Positions 22,359-31,237 are shown, counted from the stretch's first letter. The stretch is 38,575 nt of DNA from Pseudomonadota bacterium (GCA_023438245.1 JAEXRD010000002.1:1-38575), one strand, 5' to 3'. Program-made: numbers and translations. The notes: a model not told the origin generated them from the sequence alone.

Positions 22359-22809
22359 CCGCGAGGAGCGCCGCATCCTGGGCCAGTGGGGCAAGTACAC
22401 GGTGCGCCGGTTCCGGCCTTGGCACATGGCCGCCATTCAGCAGCGCCAGTATGACGTAAAGGTTGACGGCCAGCCCACCGCGAAAGTGCTGGGCTTCACC
22501 ATCCTGAAGGGACAGGACGTCGTTGCCTGCGTCGGTGTGCGCGATCTTTGGAAAGGCGTCGGGGAAGGCTGGGTGCTGACGAGCCCGCTGGTGCACGAAT
22601 GCCCCAAGCTGTTCACGGCACTGACGCTGCGTGGGCTGCGCTGGCTGGAGCGCAACAGGGGCTATCACCGCATTGGAGCGCGGGTCATCACCAGCTTTGT
22701 GGAGGCGCAGCGCTGGGCCGAGGCGCTTGGGTTTGAGTTCGAGGGGCCGGAGTTCGCCGTGGGTCCGGGCAAAGAAGATTTCTACAGGTACGGGAGGGTG
22801 TGCCGATGA
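22351..22809 (+). CDS. GNAT-fold phage protein, internal virion protein A-like
   Basis: 152 residues. A GNAT-like arrangement is visible: VRRFRPWHMAAIQQRQ, then GFTILKGQDVVACVGVRDLW, then SPLVHECPKLFTALTLRGLRWLERN, and a final FVEAQRWAEALGFEFEG. T7 gp13 and its relatives have this fold and lie at the same place, after the tail tube genes. The classical acetyl-CoA loop is not clear, so the role is probably structural or in assembly. Confidence 0.78.
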   Translation: MSSREERRILGQWGKYTVRRFRPWHMAAIQQRQYDVKVDGQPTAKVLGFTILKGQDVVACVGVRDLWKGVGEGWVLTSPLVHECPKLFTALTLRGLRWLERNRGYHRIGARVITSFVEAQRWAEALGFEFEGPEFAVGPGKEDFYRYGRVCR

Positions 22810-23426
22810 GCGGTGGTGAACTTCTTGTAGGCGCGGCCCCGGAGATCATTGGGTTCTCCACGGTAAACATGGCCCCCATCATGTCCGCCGGTACGGCTGG
22901 CCTGTTTGGATCTGGCGGGGCGCTCACCGCAGGCGGTCTGATGACCGCCGGGAGCATCCTGTCTTCCGGGGCGCAGATCGCCAGCGGATTTGCTCAGGGA
23001 GGTGCAGCCGATGCCAACGCCTCCGCCGCCACTGCCGCAGCCCTGGCCGAAGAGGACGCTGCCGCGCGCAACGCCTTCGCCCTGGAGCGCAAAAACCGCA
23101 TTGAGGCCGAGCAGATCAAAGACCAGCAGCAGCGCAACAAGGCCAAGCGCGCCGTTGCCTGGGGCAAGTCCGGTGTCACCATGGCCGGAAGCCCCATCGA
23201 GGTGGAGGCCGGAGCCGCCTATCTGGACGAACTGGCCCTGACGCAGACCCTCCAGGGCAACAAGATGGAGGTGGACAGCGTGTACTACACGGCGGCCCAG
23301 CGCGCGGCCAAGCTGCGTCAGCAGTCCGCGCTCGACAGCTACATGGGCGGCACCTACCGCACTGGCGGTGTGCTGGCCGGGGCTGGAACCCTTCTGACTC
23401 AGGGGGCCAAGCGCTATGGCGGATAG
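22806..23426 (+). CDS. Internal virion protein B-like (ejection protein)
   Basis: 206 residues from ATG 22806 (ATGA overlap; a GTG at 22800 is less likely). A Gly/Ala-rich hydrophobic N-terminal half (MSAGTAGLFGSGGALTAGGL) is followed by a long charged helix with Ala, Glu, Arg and Lys (EEDAAARNAFALERKNRIEAEQ), then GVTMAGSPIEVEAGAAYLDELAL. This is the layout of gp14-like proteins that leave the virion with the DNA and enter the host envelope. Confidence 0.82.
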   Translation: MSGGELLVGAAPEIIGFSTVNMAPIMSAGTAGLFGSGGALTAGGLMTAGSILSSGAQIASGFAQGGAADANASAATAAALAEEDAAARNAFALERKNRIEAEQIKDQQQRNKAKRAVAWGKSGVTMAGSPIEVEAGAAYLDELALTQTLQGNKMEVDSVYYTAAQRAAKLRQQSALDSYMGGTYRTGGVLAGAGTLLTQGAKRYGG

Positions 23427-24765
23427 CATGCAGTACCAGCCCATGCGGCTTGGGCAGTCAGCGCCCCAGGTTTCCGGGCCCGGGCTCATGCCCAGGCTTG
23501 ACCCGCGAGAGGCCGGAGCCGGACTTGGCGCCCTGGCAAACGCTGCTGCCGGGGGCGTGGAGTATCTGAACGCGCTCCAGAAAGCCGCCGACCTGAGCGT
23601 GGTTGCCGAGCGCCGCAGCCTGTGGGGCAAGCGCATGGGCGAGGAATTTGCCGCCTTCGCCAACTCGCGCGCGGGGACCAACCCCACCGAGGACATGCAG
23701 AAGTGGGGCGAAATCAGCCAGCGCATCAAGTACGAAACCACCAAGGACGTGAGCGGCGGCGCGGCGACGGCCCTGAATGGCTACTTCGCCCAGCACGAAG
23801 AGACGTTCAACGCCAAGGCGCGCGAGGCCGTGTACGGTGCGGTGAAGAAAAACGCCGACCTCACGATGGACAACAGCCTTGCCGACAAGGTGGCGCTGGG
23901 AATGCAGTCCGAAGACAGGGGCGTGCGCGAACAGCACATGCTCAAGCAGCTTGAGTTCGTGGACGCCCAGGTTGCGGCGGGCCTGCTTTCGCCCATTGAT
24001 GGAGAAATCCGCAAGACCAAGGACCGCCAGCTTTTCTACACCAACCTGTTCCGCGCCGATCTGCTTAAAGACAACTGGCGCAAGGCCTACGACGAGTGGC
24101 AGAACGACGCGCCCATCGACAGCCAGGGCAACACCTGGAAGCGCTTGGTCGGCAAGGACGGCCTTGAGCCGCTTGAGCGCATGTCGGCAACCGTGTTTGC
24201 CGATCGCACCCGCGAAGCCGTGCGGATTCAGGAGAAGCGCCAGACCGACGGCATTCGCGACAGAAACACGGCCATGCAAGCGGAAACGGCCCGGCTTGCG
24301 CGCACAGCGACCCCTGAGCAGTGGGAAGCACACCGCCAGCGCGTGCTGGCTGATCCGTTCGCCACGACGGAGACAATCCGAGGCGTTGAGAAGCGGCCCG
24401 ACCCGCTGGATTCCACCCCGGAGGCCAAGACGGCGAAGGAAATCGTGCGCGGTGGGTACTCCGAGGGATCAATCAAGTACAGCCCGGAATCCAGAGCCAA
24501 GCGCCTGGAAGACGAGACGGAGCTCCTGCGCCGCATTCAGGCCGGAGAAAAGCCGCTTGAGGCCGCGCAGGAAATCCGCAAGGCGCGCGCCGCCTCCACG
24601 TCCAGGCCGTCCGGATTTACCGGTGACGCCACCCAACAGAACCTGGACGCCTACGAGCAGTCGATTCTCGGAAAGGTGGCCCGTGGCGAGATGAAGCAGG
24701 TTCAGGCGGACAGGGCCATTGCCGCCGCCCGTCAGTGGGTCGCCTCGCAGCAGGCCAAACGCTAA
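23416..24765 (+). CDS. Internal virion protein C-like (ejection protein)
   Basis: 449 residues, mostly helical and hydrophilic (GAGLGALANAAAGGVEYLNALQK at the start, then many Lys/Glu/Arg-rich helices). It lies between the gp14-like and the giant gp16-like genes, where T7 gp15-like ejection proteins occur. It has no catalytic motif. It overlaps the previous gene by 11 bases and ends 9 bases before the next. Confidence 0.8.
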   Translation: MADSMQYQPMRLGQSAPQVSGPGLMPRLDPREAGAGLGALANAAAGGVEYLNALQKAADLSVVAERRSLWGKRMGEEFAAFANSRAGTNPTEDMQKWGEISQRIKYETTKDVSGGAATALNGYFAQHEETFNAKAREAVYGAVKKNADLTMDNSLADKVALGMQSEDRGVREQHMLKQLEFVDAQVAAGLLSPIDGEIRKTKDRQLFYTNLFRADLLKDNWRKAYDEWQNDAPIDSQGNTWKRLVGKDGLEPLERMSATVFADRTREAVRIQEKRQTDGIRDRNTAMQAETARLARTATPEQWEAHRQRVLADPFATTETIRGVEKRPDPLDSTPEAKTAKEIVRGGYSEGSIKYSPESRAKRLEDETELLRRIQAGEKPLEAAQEIRKARAASTSRPSGFTGDATQQNLDAYEQSILGKVARGEMKQVQADRAIAAARQWVASQQAKR

Positions 24766-24774
24766 AGGAGCAGC

Positions 24775-27700
24775 ATGGACAAGCTGATGCTGAAGTACCA
24801 GGAGTACCGCTCCGAGGCGGAACTGGAGCAGTCGCCCACCAACCAGGCCGCGCAAGGCTGGCTGGACAGGGCCAAGACGGCGGCGCGTGGGGCCGGGCTC
24901 ATGGGGCCGGAGACGCCTTCCGTGTTTGGCGATCTCGGAACCATGCCCACACCCGAACAGGCGCAGCAGTCCAAGGCCAACGAGGACACGCTGAGGCTCG
25001 GCAAGGGACCGCTCAAGCAGCAGCCCCAGGATGCGCCGCAGATGCGCGCCGCCACGCCCCTGGAGCAGCAGGCGGCCAAGGCACCTCCCACCGCCCAGGA
25101 GGCCTACGACCCCTCACAGGACACCGCTACGGGCCAGGTGCTGGAGCATGCCAAGTCGCAGGGCGCGCAGGCCATCAGCAACACCTATGCCGGGCTGGCC
25201 GACTTCTACGGCACGCTGGACGGCCTTGCTGGCATCGTCTCGCGTCGGGCCGGGCGCGGCAAGCCGGAGGTGTTCGAATACCTCAAGCAGTCCAGCGAGT
25301 ATTGGGCCGAGCACTACCAGGGCAAAGTGAGCCTGGACGGCTACATGACCCGCGTTGTGGGCGGCGTGCTTGGCTCCGGCCCGGCCCTGGTGGAGTTCGC
25401 CATGGGGCCGGAGTGGGCTGCGCTCAAGGGCTTTGCGCAGAATGGCGAGATCGGGGACGCGCTGTACGGAGCAGCCCGCCGCGCCGCCGCTGGCGTGGTG
25501 TTCAAGGGTGCGCACCGCCTGGACGCTCCGGGGCGCATCGCCACCGGCACGGCCTACATGACCGGAGAGAGCGCCGTAGAGCAGCTTGGCAGCACGGGCA
25601 CGCTGGACGCCGGGCAGACTGCGGAAGCCGCAGGCGTTGGCCTGGGCATGATGCTTTCCGGCGGACTTAGCCCTGGCGACAAGACCGGTCTGCGCCAGCG
25701 CATGGTGCGCCCTGACCAATGGGTGGCGTTCTCCGAGGTCGGCAAGGAAATTGACCGGGCCAGGGAGTCCGGCTTGATCGACGAGCGCACCTCGGACATT
25801 GCCTACGACTTTTACGCCAAGGATCTGGAGCGTGGCGGAACTGCGCTCAGGGACACCAGCCTGGCGGTGGTGGACCGCGTGAACCTGCTTCGCCAGGGCG
25901 TAGACGATTGGATTCTGCGCGAGCAAGGCATGACTCCTGATCCGGGCAAGCAGTACGCCGTGACGGGAAAGGCGTCCACGCGCATGGCCGAAGATGGCAC
26001 GTACCAGACGGCCATTGAGCTGTACCAGGGGGCGCGTGCGGATACGCTGGTGGAGGAATGGATGCACCGGGAATACGACCGGATGCCCGCCAGCGAACGC
26101 AGCGCCGTGACGCGCGCCTATGAGGCATACAAGGCTGGACTGCCTGAGGGCGGCCAGCCCATGAGCGAAGCCGAATTTTACGCCAAGGGCGCTACAGACA
26201 AGTTCTTCGCCGATGAGGTGGCGGCCAAGAAGGCAGCGAACCGCCCCGCGTGGCTCAAGGCCGTGGACGCGGCCAAGTCTCGCTGGGACGGATTCGTGCA
26301 GGCCGTGCGCGGTGTGCCTGGGGCCAAGGAGGACGGCAGCGCTCCGGCCATGCAGCCCGGCGGGATGAGCGAAGCGTATCAGATCAAGGACGTTGACGCC
26401 CTGGTCTACGACCCCACCCCGGCCCCGAAGCTGGATCCGAAGTACGCCGAGGGCGGGAATACGAATCTTTTGCGTATTGATGGACCCCAAGACGTCCACA
26501 GGCTTATAAACGACATTTCTAAACACAACAAAGAAAAAGGAATTTTTGACGCATCGACAAGGGGAAACAAGTCTGTCGCCGAAATAAAAGCGATGGCCGA
26601 CGCCTTGGGCATCACGCCGGAGCAACTATCCGAGAGAGGGGCTGGTGATTCTGCAAATGCAGAGTTGATGTTTGCAGCAAGGCAGCTCCAACTTCACCAG
26701 CTTTACAAAGTCCTTGAAGCAGAGGCGCGGCTAAACGAGACCAAAGCCGATGCGGACAGGGACGCTTTTGCAAGAGAGTTTGATATTTTCTCGATGGTCA
26801 CTTCAGCACGCGACGGCTACGCCGCAGAATGGGGCAGAACGGGCGTTGCGCTTCGGCAGACAATTGGTGGCCCAGGAGAAAGCGCTGCTGTACGTGGCTT
26901 TGCTGATCTTGCCAAAAAGTACGGCGGCGAGCGTAATGCTGACGCCGTGCTGAACACACTTCGAGATATGCGCAGAGAAGGTCCAGACGGGCGCATAGAT
27001 ATTAACAAGCTTGCGGCGTTCTCCGAAAAGCTCAAGGGCGCTACAACCTTCGACATGATCCTGGAACTGCGCTACATCGCCATGCTGTCCAACCCGGCCA
27101 CGCACATCCGCAACACCATCGGCAACACGCTGGCAATCGGAATGCAAATCCCGGAGCGCTTTGCCGCCGGGCTCATCGGCAAGGCTCGCGGCCTGTTCGA
27201 TGAGCAGGCCAAGCTTGACCGCGTGGAGCTTGGCGAACCTGCGGCCATGTTGTTCGGTGCGGTCCAGGGCTTGAGCGCGGGTGGCCGGGCGCTCCTGCGC
27301 GCCGCGCGCACCGGAGAAAGCGCCGACCCGCTGGGCAAGATCGAAACCATGCGCCGGGCCATCACCGCCGAGAACATGGGCTTTGACCCGGAAAGCGCCT
27401 GGGGCAAGTTCGTGGACTTTGTGGCCGAGCGCCTGCGCACGGGCTCCATGCTCATGGGCGCGGAAGACGATTTCTTCAAGGCCATAGGCTACCAGATGGA
27501 GTTGAACGCCCGCGCGCACCGCACCGCCACACAGGAGGGCTTGCGCGGCCAGGAGTTTGCCGAGCGCGTAAGCGAGCTTGTCAAGAACCCGCCTTGGGAC
27601 ATGCAGATTGATGCCCTGGACTTCAGCCGCTACACCACGTTCACGCAGGAGCTTGGGCCGGGCATGACAAAGCTGCAATCCGCGCTTGGCACTGATGCCA

Positions 27701-28884
27701 CGGTGACGCTGCCCAACGGGAAATCCATCGAAGTTCCCACCGGAAAGCTGTTCCGGCTTGCCGTGCCGTTCTTCCGTACCCCGACCAATATTGTGCGCTA
27801 CGGCATGGAGCGCAGCCCGCTTGCTCTGGTCATGCCTTCGGTCATGCAATCCTTGATGGACGGCGGGGCCAAGCGCGACCTTGCCCTTGCTCGCATCGGC
27901 ATGGGGTCCACGCTGGGCTTCCTGGTGGCATCCGCCGCCACATCCGGCCTTGTCACCGGGAACGGGCCGTCCGACCCCAAGCACAAGGAGAGCCTGCGCG
28001 AAGTCGGCTGGCAGCCGTACAGCCTGAAGGTCGGCGACAAGTGGATCAGCTACCAGGCCCTGGAGCCGTACAGCATGATTATCGGCGCGGCGGCGGATAT
28101 CGCGCTCATGTCCGACTACATGGAAGAAAACGAGCGCAACAACGCCGTGATGATGGTTGCCGGGGCGTTCGCCAACGCCATCACCAGCAAGACTTTCCTG
28201 ACCGGCCTTGACGACATGCTGAACGTGCTGTCCGACCCGGAGCGCTACGGCGACAAGTACGCTCAGCGGTTCTCCGCTTCGTGGATTCCCTCTTTGGTCA
28301 AGGCCACGCGCCGCGACTACGACCCCTTCGTGCGCGAGATTTGGAGCGTCACCGACGCACTCAAGGACGGCATTCCCGGCCTGGGCTTCCGCGACCTGTA
28401 CCCGCGCCGCAACCGCTACGGCGACCCCATCACGCTTGGCGACGTGTGGCTGTCGCACACCGTTGACCCGGCCCGCAAGAGCACCATCAAGAACGCCGAG
28501 AACAGCGAAACCTACGAGATCGACAAGGTCATTCTGGAGAACCACATCCCCATTCAGCGCCCAGGGCGCATGTTCCACCACGAGGGTGTGGCCGTGGAAC
28601 TGACCCCCGAGGAGTTCGACGACTACCAGATGCTGCCAAGAGAGCTGGGGCTTGTGGAATCCCTCAAAAACGTCATCGCTACACCGGAGTTCAAAAGCGC
28701 CTCGGGTGGCCCGGACGGCATCAAGTCGCACATGATCCGCGAGGTGTTTGGCGACTACCGCGAGGAGGCGCGCTGGCGGCTGGTGGAACAGTCCAGGGGA
28801 ATTCCCGGCGGCCTGGCCGAACGCCTGGAGTTTGAGCGTCAAGACCGCGAACTGAAAATGCAGCAGCAGGGAGGCATGCAATGA
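24775..28884 (+). CDS. Giant internal virion/ejection protein (gp16-like, 1369 aa)
   Basis: The largest gene of the prophage, with AAAGGAG before ATG 24775. The N-terminal 130 residues are Gln/Ala/Pro-rich and disordered. The middle includes EEWMHREYDRM near 425, which could be a degenerate metallopeptidase helix. Residues from about 760 hold the widespread LRYIAMLSNPATHIRNTIGNTLA motif and later hydrophobic segments (TLGFLVASAATSGLV, YSMIIGAAADIALM), typical of large proteins ejected with DNA. No lysozyme or transglycosylase motif is certain. Bases 26455-27040 are AT-richer with different codon use than the flanks, a mosaic join inside the gene. Confidence 0.83.
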   Translation: MDKLMLKYQEYRSEAELEQSPTNQAAQGWLDRAKTAARGAGLMGPETPSVFGDLGTMPTPEQAQQSKANEDTLRLGKGPLKQQPQDAPQMRAATPLEQQAAKAPPTAQEAYDPSQDTATGQVLEHAKSQGAQAISNTYAGLADFYGTLDGLAGIVSRRAGRGKPEVFEYLKQSSEYWAEHYQGKVSLDGYMTRVVGGVLGSGPALVEFAMGPEWAALKGFAQNGEIGDALYGAARRAAAGVVFKGAHRLDAPGRIATGTAYMTGESAVEQLGSTGTLDAGQTAEAAGVGLGMMLSGGLSPGDKTGLRQRMVRPDQWVAFSEVGKEIDRARESGLIDERTSDIAYDFYAKDLERGGTALRDTSLAVVDRVNLLRQGVDDWILREQGMTPDPGKQYAVTGKASTRMAEDGTYQTAIELYQGARADTLVEEWMHREYDRMPASERSAVTRAYEAYKAGLPEGGQPMSEAEFYAKGATDKFFADEVAAKKAANRPAWLKAVDAAKSRWDGFVQAVRGVPGAKEDGSAPAMQPGGMSEAYQIKDVDALVYDPTPAPKLDPKYAEGGNTNLLRIDGPQDVHRLINDISKHNKEKGIFDASTRGNKSVAEIKAMADALGITPEQLSERGAGDSANAELMFAARQLQLHQLYKVLEAEARLNETKADADRDAFAREFDIFSMVTSARDGYAAEWGRTGVALRQTIGGPGESAAVRGFADLAKKYGGERNADAVLNTLRDMRREGPDGRIDINKLAAFSEKLKGATTFDMILELRYIAMLSNPATHIRNTIGNTLAIGMQIPERFAAGLIGKARGLFDEQAKLDRVELGEPAAMLFGAVQGLSAGGRALLRAARTGESADPLGKIETMRRAITAENMGFDPESAWGKFVDFVAERLRTGSMLMGAEDDFFKAIGYQMELNARAHRTATQEGLRGQEFAERVSELVKNPPWDMQIDALDFSRYTTFTQELGPGMTKLQSALGTDATVTLPNGKSIEVPTGKLFRLAVPFFRTPTNIVRYGMERSPLALVMPSVMQSLMDGGAKRDLALARIGMGSTLGFLVASAATSGLVTGNGPSDPKHKESLREVGWQPYSLKVGDKWISYQALEPYSMIIGAAADIALMSDYMEENERNNAVMMVAGAFANAITSKTFLTGLDDMLNVLSDPERYGDKYAQRFSASWIPSLVKATRRDYDPFVREIWSVTDALKDGIPGLGFRDLYPRRNRYGDPITLGDVWLSHTVDPARKSTIKNAENSETYEIDKVILENHIPIQRPGRMFHHEGVAVELTPEEFDDYQMLPRELGLVESLKNVIATPEFKSASGGPDGIKSHMIREVFGDYREEARWRLVEQSRGIPGGLAERLEFERQDRELKMQQQGGMQ

Positions 28885-29873
28885 CCATCGCCAGCACCGA
28901 CAGCAAGATCAGCTACGCCGGAAACGGCAGCACAACGGTGTTCGCCGTGCCGTTCTACTTTCTCGCAAACGGCGACCTGCGCGTGGTGCTCGTCGATGCG
29001 CTGGGAGCAGAGACGGATCAGACCTATACCACACACTACACACTGACTGGCGCTGGCGACCCGGACGGGGGATCGCTCACGATGGTGACCGCTCCGGCCA
29101 GCGGAAAAACGCTGGTGATCTTGCGTGAACCCGAGATTACTCAGGAAGTGCAGTACGTGGAGAACGACGACTTTCCGGCGTCTTCCCACGAAATGGCCCT
29201 GGACCGGCTCACCATGATCTGCCAGGCGCTGGACGAAAAAGTGGGTCGCGCAGTCAAGGTCGGGCTTCTTGGTGGAGACCCGGACGAGTTGATCGATGGC
29301 ATCAACCAGGCCGTGAGCGATTCGGCAGCCAGTGCGGCCAGTGCTCTGGCGGCGAAAGCTGCCGCCGAAACGGCGCAGGCTGCTGCGGAGGCGGCGGCAG
29401 CCAGTGTTCCCGATGACGCTCTTGTGCCGGGAGACATCGGCTCGACCGTTCAGGCTTACGATGCGACCATCCTGAAGGCCGCCGACATCGGCGTGAGTGT
29501 CCAAGCCTACGACGCCCACACCATGAAGGATAACGTAGTCACGGCCCGCACCCGCCAGCACTACGACACGCCCGTCGCTGTCACCTCGTCCTCCGGCTCC
29601 CTTGCCCTGGACTGCGACCTTCATGCCGAGGCGACTATCACCCTGTCCGAGAACACCACCGTGGCCGCGCCGAGCAACCGCGCCGCTGGCAAGTACATCG
29701 TTCTGCATGTCACCGGGGCCAGCACCTATACGCTGTCGTGGGACGCCGTGTTCAAGGCCCGCTCCGATATGGCGCTTCCTGCCGCTCCAGCTGCTGGAAA
29801 GGTTTTGTCGGTGTGCTTCCGCTGCATCAATGCCACGGACCTTCAGCTCGTCGGCTACCTGACGGGGGTGTAG
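28881..29873 (+). CDS. Tail fibre protein with T7-type N-terminal domain
   Basis: 330 residues. The first 130 match the virion-binding domain of T7-like tail fibres: ISYAGNGSTTVFAVPFYFL, then DLRVVLVDALGAE, and MALDRLTMICQALDEKVGRAVKV. Then an Ala-rich helix (SASAASALAAKAAAETAQAAAE) suited to a trimeric coiled coil, and a short motif with a double VQAYDA. The C-terminal 110 residues are beta-rich (TITLSENTTVAAPSNRAAGKY). It binds the virion at its N-terminus and presumably the host surface at the other end, or carries the next protein. Confidence 0.88.
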   Translation: MTIASTDSKISYAGNGSTTVFAVPFYFLANGDLRVVLVDALGAETDQTYTTHYTLTGAGDPDGGSLTMVTAPASGKTLVILREPEITQEVQYVENDDFPASSHEMALDRLTMICQALDEKVGRAVKVGLLGGDPDELIDGINQAVSDSAASAASALAAKAAAETAQAAAEAAAASVPDDALVPGDIGSTVQAYDATILKAADIGVSVQAYDAHTMKDNVVTARTRQHYDTPVAVTSSSGSLALDCDLHAEATITLSENTTVAAPSNRAAGKYIVLHVTGASTYTLSWDAVFKARSDMALPAAPAAGKVLSVCFRCINATDLQLVGYLTGV

Positions 29874-29874
29874 A

Positions 29875-30378
29875 ATGCGGATCAACCCGTTGATGTTTTA
29901 CGGCGCACGAGGGGCAATAACCCCATCCACCACAGACCTTATGCCGGTGATGACCGCTGCGACGACGAGCGGGTACACCGTATCAAGTTCCACCATCTAC
30001 AGCGGCGGCGTGGAGGGTTGGCGGCTTTTTGACGACAGCACGTCCACGAGCTTCCTGGGCGTTGGCACGTCCGGGTGGATTAAGGTGGCGTTCCCGTCAG
30101 CAACTCTTGTGGCCGGGTACTCCCTGCTTGCGTGGGCGGCGGAGCTTACCCGCGCCCCGAGGGCCTGGACCCTGGAAGGCTCCAACACTGGGGCTTTTTC
30201 TGGAGAGCAGGCGATTATGGACACGAGGACCGGTCAGACCGGTTGGAACACGTCGGTTCGGTCGTTCACCTGCGCTAGCCCGGGGACGTACTCGTATGTC
30301 CGATTGAACATCACGGAAAACGACGGAGACCCATCGTACCTGCGCATGGCGGAAATGCAGATATTCCCGCCTGCGTAG
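29875..30378 (+). CDS. Discoidin (F5/8 type C)-like phage protein, possible receptor binder
   Basis: 167 residues starting one base after the tail fibre stop. A discoidin-like layout is seen: GWRLFDDSTSTSFLGVGTSGWIKVAFPSA near 48-76, WTLEGSNTG near 98-106, and a final YVRLNITENDGD..YLRMAEMQIF. These folds bind sugars or lipids on cell surfaces. Position after the fibre gene fits a host-recognition protein. No signal peptide or catalytic site. Somewhat less GC-rich than its neighbours. Confidence 0.72.
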   Translation: MRINPLMFYGARGAITPSTTDLMPVMTAATTSGYTVSSSTIYSGGVEGWRLFDDSTSTSFLGVGTSGWIKVAFPSATLVAGYSLLAWAAELTRAPRAWTLEGSNTGAFSGEQAIMDTRTGQTGWNTSVRSFTCASPGTYSYVRLNITENDGDPSYLRMAEMQIFPPA

Positions 30379-30403
30379 CGTGGCGAATAAAAAGGAGAAC
30401 GGC

Positions 30404-30838
30404 ATGAAGCTATTCAGTTACCCGGCGGGGGCCAAGGTGGGCGGCCAGGAAATCTCCGAGCGCACCGTCCTTCCGGCCCAGGCCTTTGAAATCAACGAGA
30501 CTCAGCACGGGGTGGAAGTCCTGGCGCTGTGGACGACGGAACAGCTCGCCGAGATCGGCGTCAAGCCGGTGGTCGAAGACCCTGTGGAAGTGGACCACGC
30601 CCCCGGCGAGCCGGTGGACGTGGATGATGGGGCCCTCGTCCGCCGCACCTTCCCCAACGCTGTCTTCAGCCAGGAACTCTACGATGCCAGGTGCCGATCC
30701 GAAGTTCTGGCGCAGATCTCCGCCTTGGAAGCACAGCAGACGCCCAGGCGCATACGCGAGGCCGCGTTGACCGAGCAGGGCCGCGCATGGCTGGAAGCGC
30801 TGGACCAGCAGATTGCCACCTTGCGGGGCCAGCTCTAG
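30404..30838 (+). CDS. Possible tail fibre assembly/accessory protein (144 aa)
   Basis: Start chosen at ATG 30404 because of AAAGGAG 7 bases upstream. The first 80 residues are an acidic globular part (KLFSYPAGAKVGGQEISERTVLPAQAFEI). The C-terminal half is helical: QISALEAQQTPRRIREAAL followed by GRAWLEALDQQIATLRGQL, a layout similar to tail fibre assembly chaperones, which also follow fibre genes. The assignment rests on that layout and on position. Confidence 0.62.
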   Translation: MKLFSYPAGAKVGGQEISERTVLPAQAFEINETQHGVEVLALWTTEQLAEIGVKPVVEDPVEVDHAPGEPVDVDDGALVRRTFPNAVFSQELYDARCRSEVLAQISALEAQQTPRRIREAALTEQGRAWLEALDQQIATLRGQL

Positions 30839-30840
30839 CC

Positions 30841-31059
30841 ATGGCCGACGAAGCGGATCGCGCCCAGGCGCAGGTTGACGCCTTCCTGGCCGGGGCCCTG
30901 GCCGCCGCTCACCAGCCCGCCGGACGTGGCCCGGACATGAGCGACGGGACGCCCAGGTGCTGGGAGTGCGGCGAGGAGATACCGGCCCGACGGCTGGCGG
31001 CCAGGCCGGATGCGGAGCTGTGCGTGACGTGCCAGGAGGAGGCCGAGGGGGGCGGGTAG
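30841..31059 (+). CDS. TraR/DksA-type zinc-finger protein
   Basis: 72 residues with the C4 zinc finger C-W-E-C-G-E-E-I-P-A-R-R-L...C-V-T-C-Q-E (about residues 39-62) of the TraR/DksA family. The helical N-terminus (ADEADRAQAQVDAFLAGALAAA) is short, as in phage and plasmid members. TraR enters the secondary channel of RNA polymerase and mimics DksA plus ppGpp, so it can reprogram host transcription. It is the last gene of the prophage, 100 bases from the tRNA. Confidence 0.9.
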   Translation: MADEADRAQAQVDAFLAGALAAAHQPAGRGPDMSDGTPRCWECGEEIPARRLAARPDAELCVTCQEEAEGGG

Positions 31060-31092
31060 GGCGGTGTTTCACGGCCACAATTCGCCGCCCCG

Positions 31093-31115
31093 ATATGTCC
31101 CAGAAATATGTCCCA
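31093..31115. repeat. Direct repeats ATATGTCCCA, candidate integrase arm sites
   Basis: Two exact 10-bp copies (31093-31102 and 31106-31115), 13 bp apart, between the last phage gene and the tRNA-Ala 3' end. Short direct repeats at this distance from the core are the usual form of arm-type binding sites of tyrosine integrases. The matching left end is outside the window. Confidence 0.5.
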
Positions 31116-31117
31116 AC

Positions 31118-31158
31118 GAAAAAGGCCCCTGCGGAAATTATCCGTAAGGGCCTGTTTT
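31118..31158. terminator. Bidirectional terminator between the prophage and tRNA-Ala
   Basis: Hairpin AGGCCC (31123-31128) with GGGCCT (31148-31153) and an inner CGGA/TCCG pairing. T-rich tracts follow on both strands (TTTTCTTT on plus, TTTTTC on minus). It can end transcription of the phage late genes and of the tRNA. Confidence 0.75.
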
Positions 31159-31161
31159 CTT

Positions 31162-31237
31162 TGGTGGAGATGAGGGGGATTGAACCCCTGGCCTATGCGT
31201 TGCGAACGCATCGCTCTCCCAGCTGAGCTACATCCCC
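31162..31237 (-). tRNA. tRNA-Ala, anticodon CGC, CCA encoded
   Basis: Minus strand, 76 nt. The acceptor stem GGGGATG pairs with CATCTCC and includes the G3-U70 wobble pair that identifies tRNA-Ala. The anticodon arm is ATGCG-TTCGCAA-CGCAT, with CGC in the loop; the T arm contains GGTTCAATC. CCA is encoded. The 3' end points at the prophage, as usual for integration into tRNA genes. Confidence 0.96.

Larger units (their letters stand above)
1..31161. mobile_element. Prophage, podovirus-type, right-hand part (left end beyond window)
   Basis: The block has the order of a temperate phage: recombination genes on the minus strand, a repressor and divergent Cro-like gene, replication genes, lysis genes, terminase, portal, scaffold, capsid, tail tube proteins, ejection proteins, tail fibre and a TraR-like protein. 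There is no tape measure or tail sheath gene, and the portal is of the head-tail connector type, so a short-tailed virion is expected. The right boundary is inferred from the tRNA-Ala gene whose 3' end faces the last phage gene. No integrase is visible; in this layout it would lie to the left of position 1. No capsid, terminase or portal gene looks broken, so the element may be functional. Confidence 0.93.

Noticed and set aside
28881..30838. Diversity-generating retroelement, as in phage BPP-1
   Set aside because: No reverse transcriptase or template/variable repeat pair is visible in the window.
30957..31226. Frame ending in MRGIEPLAYALRTHRSPS
   Set aside because: This is the complement of the tRNA-Ala gene, a well-known false protein.
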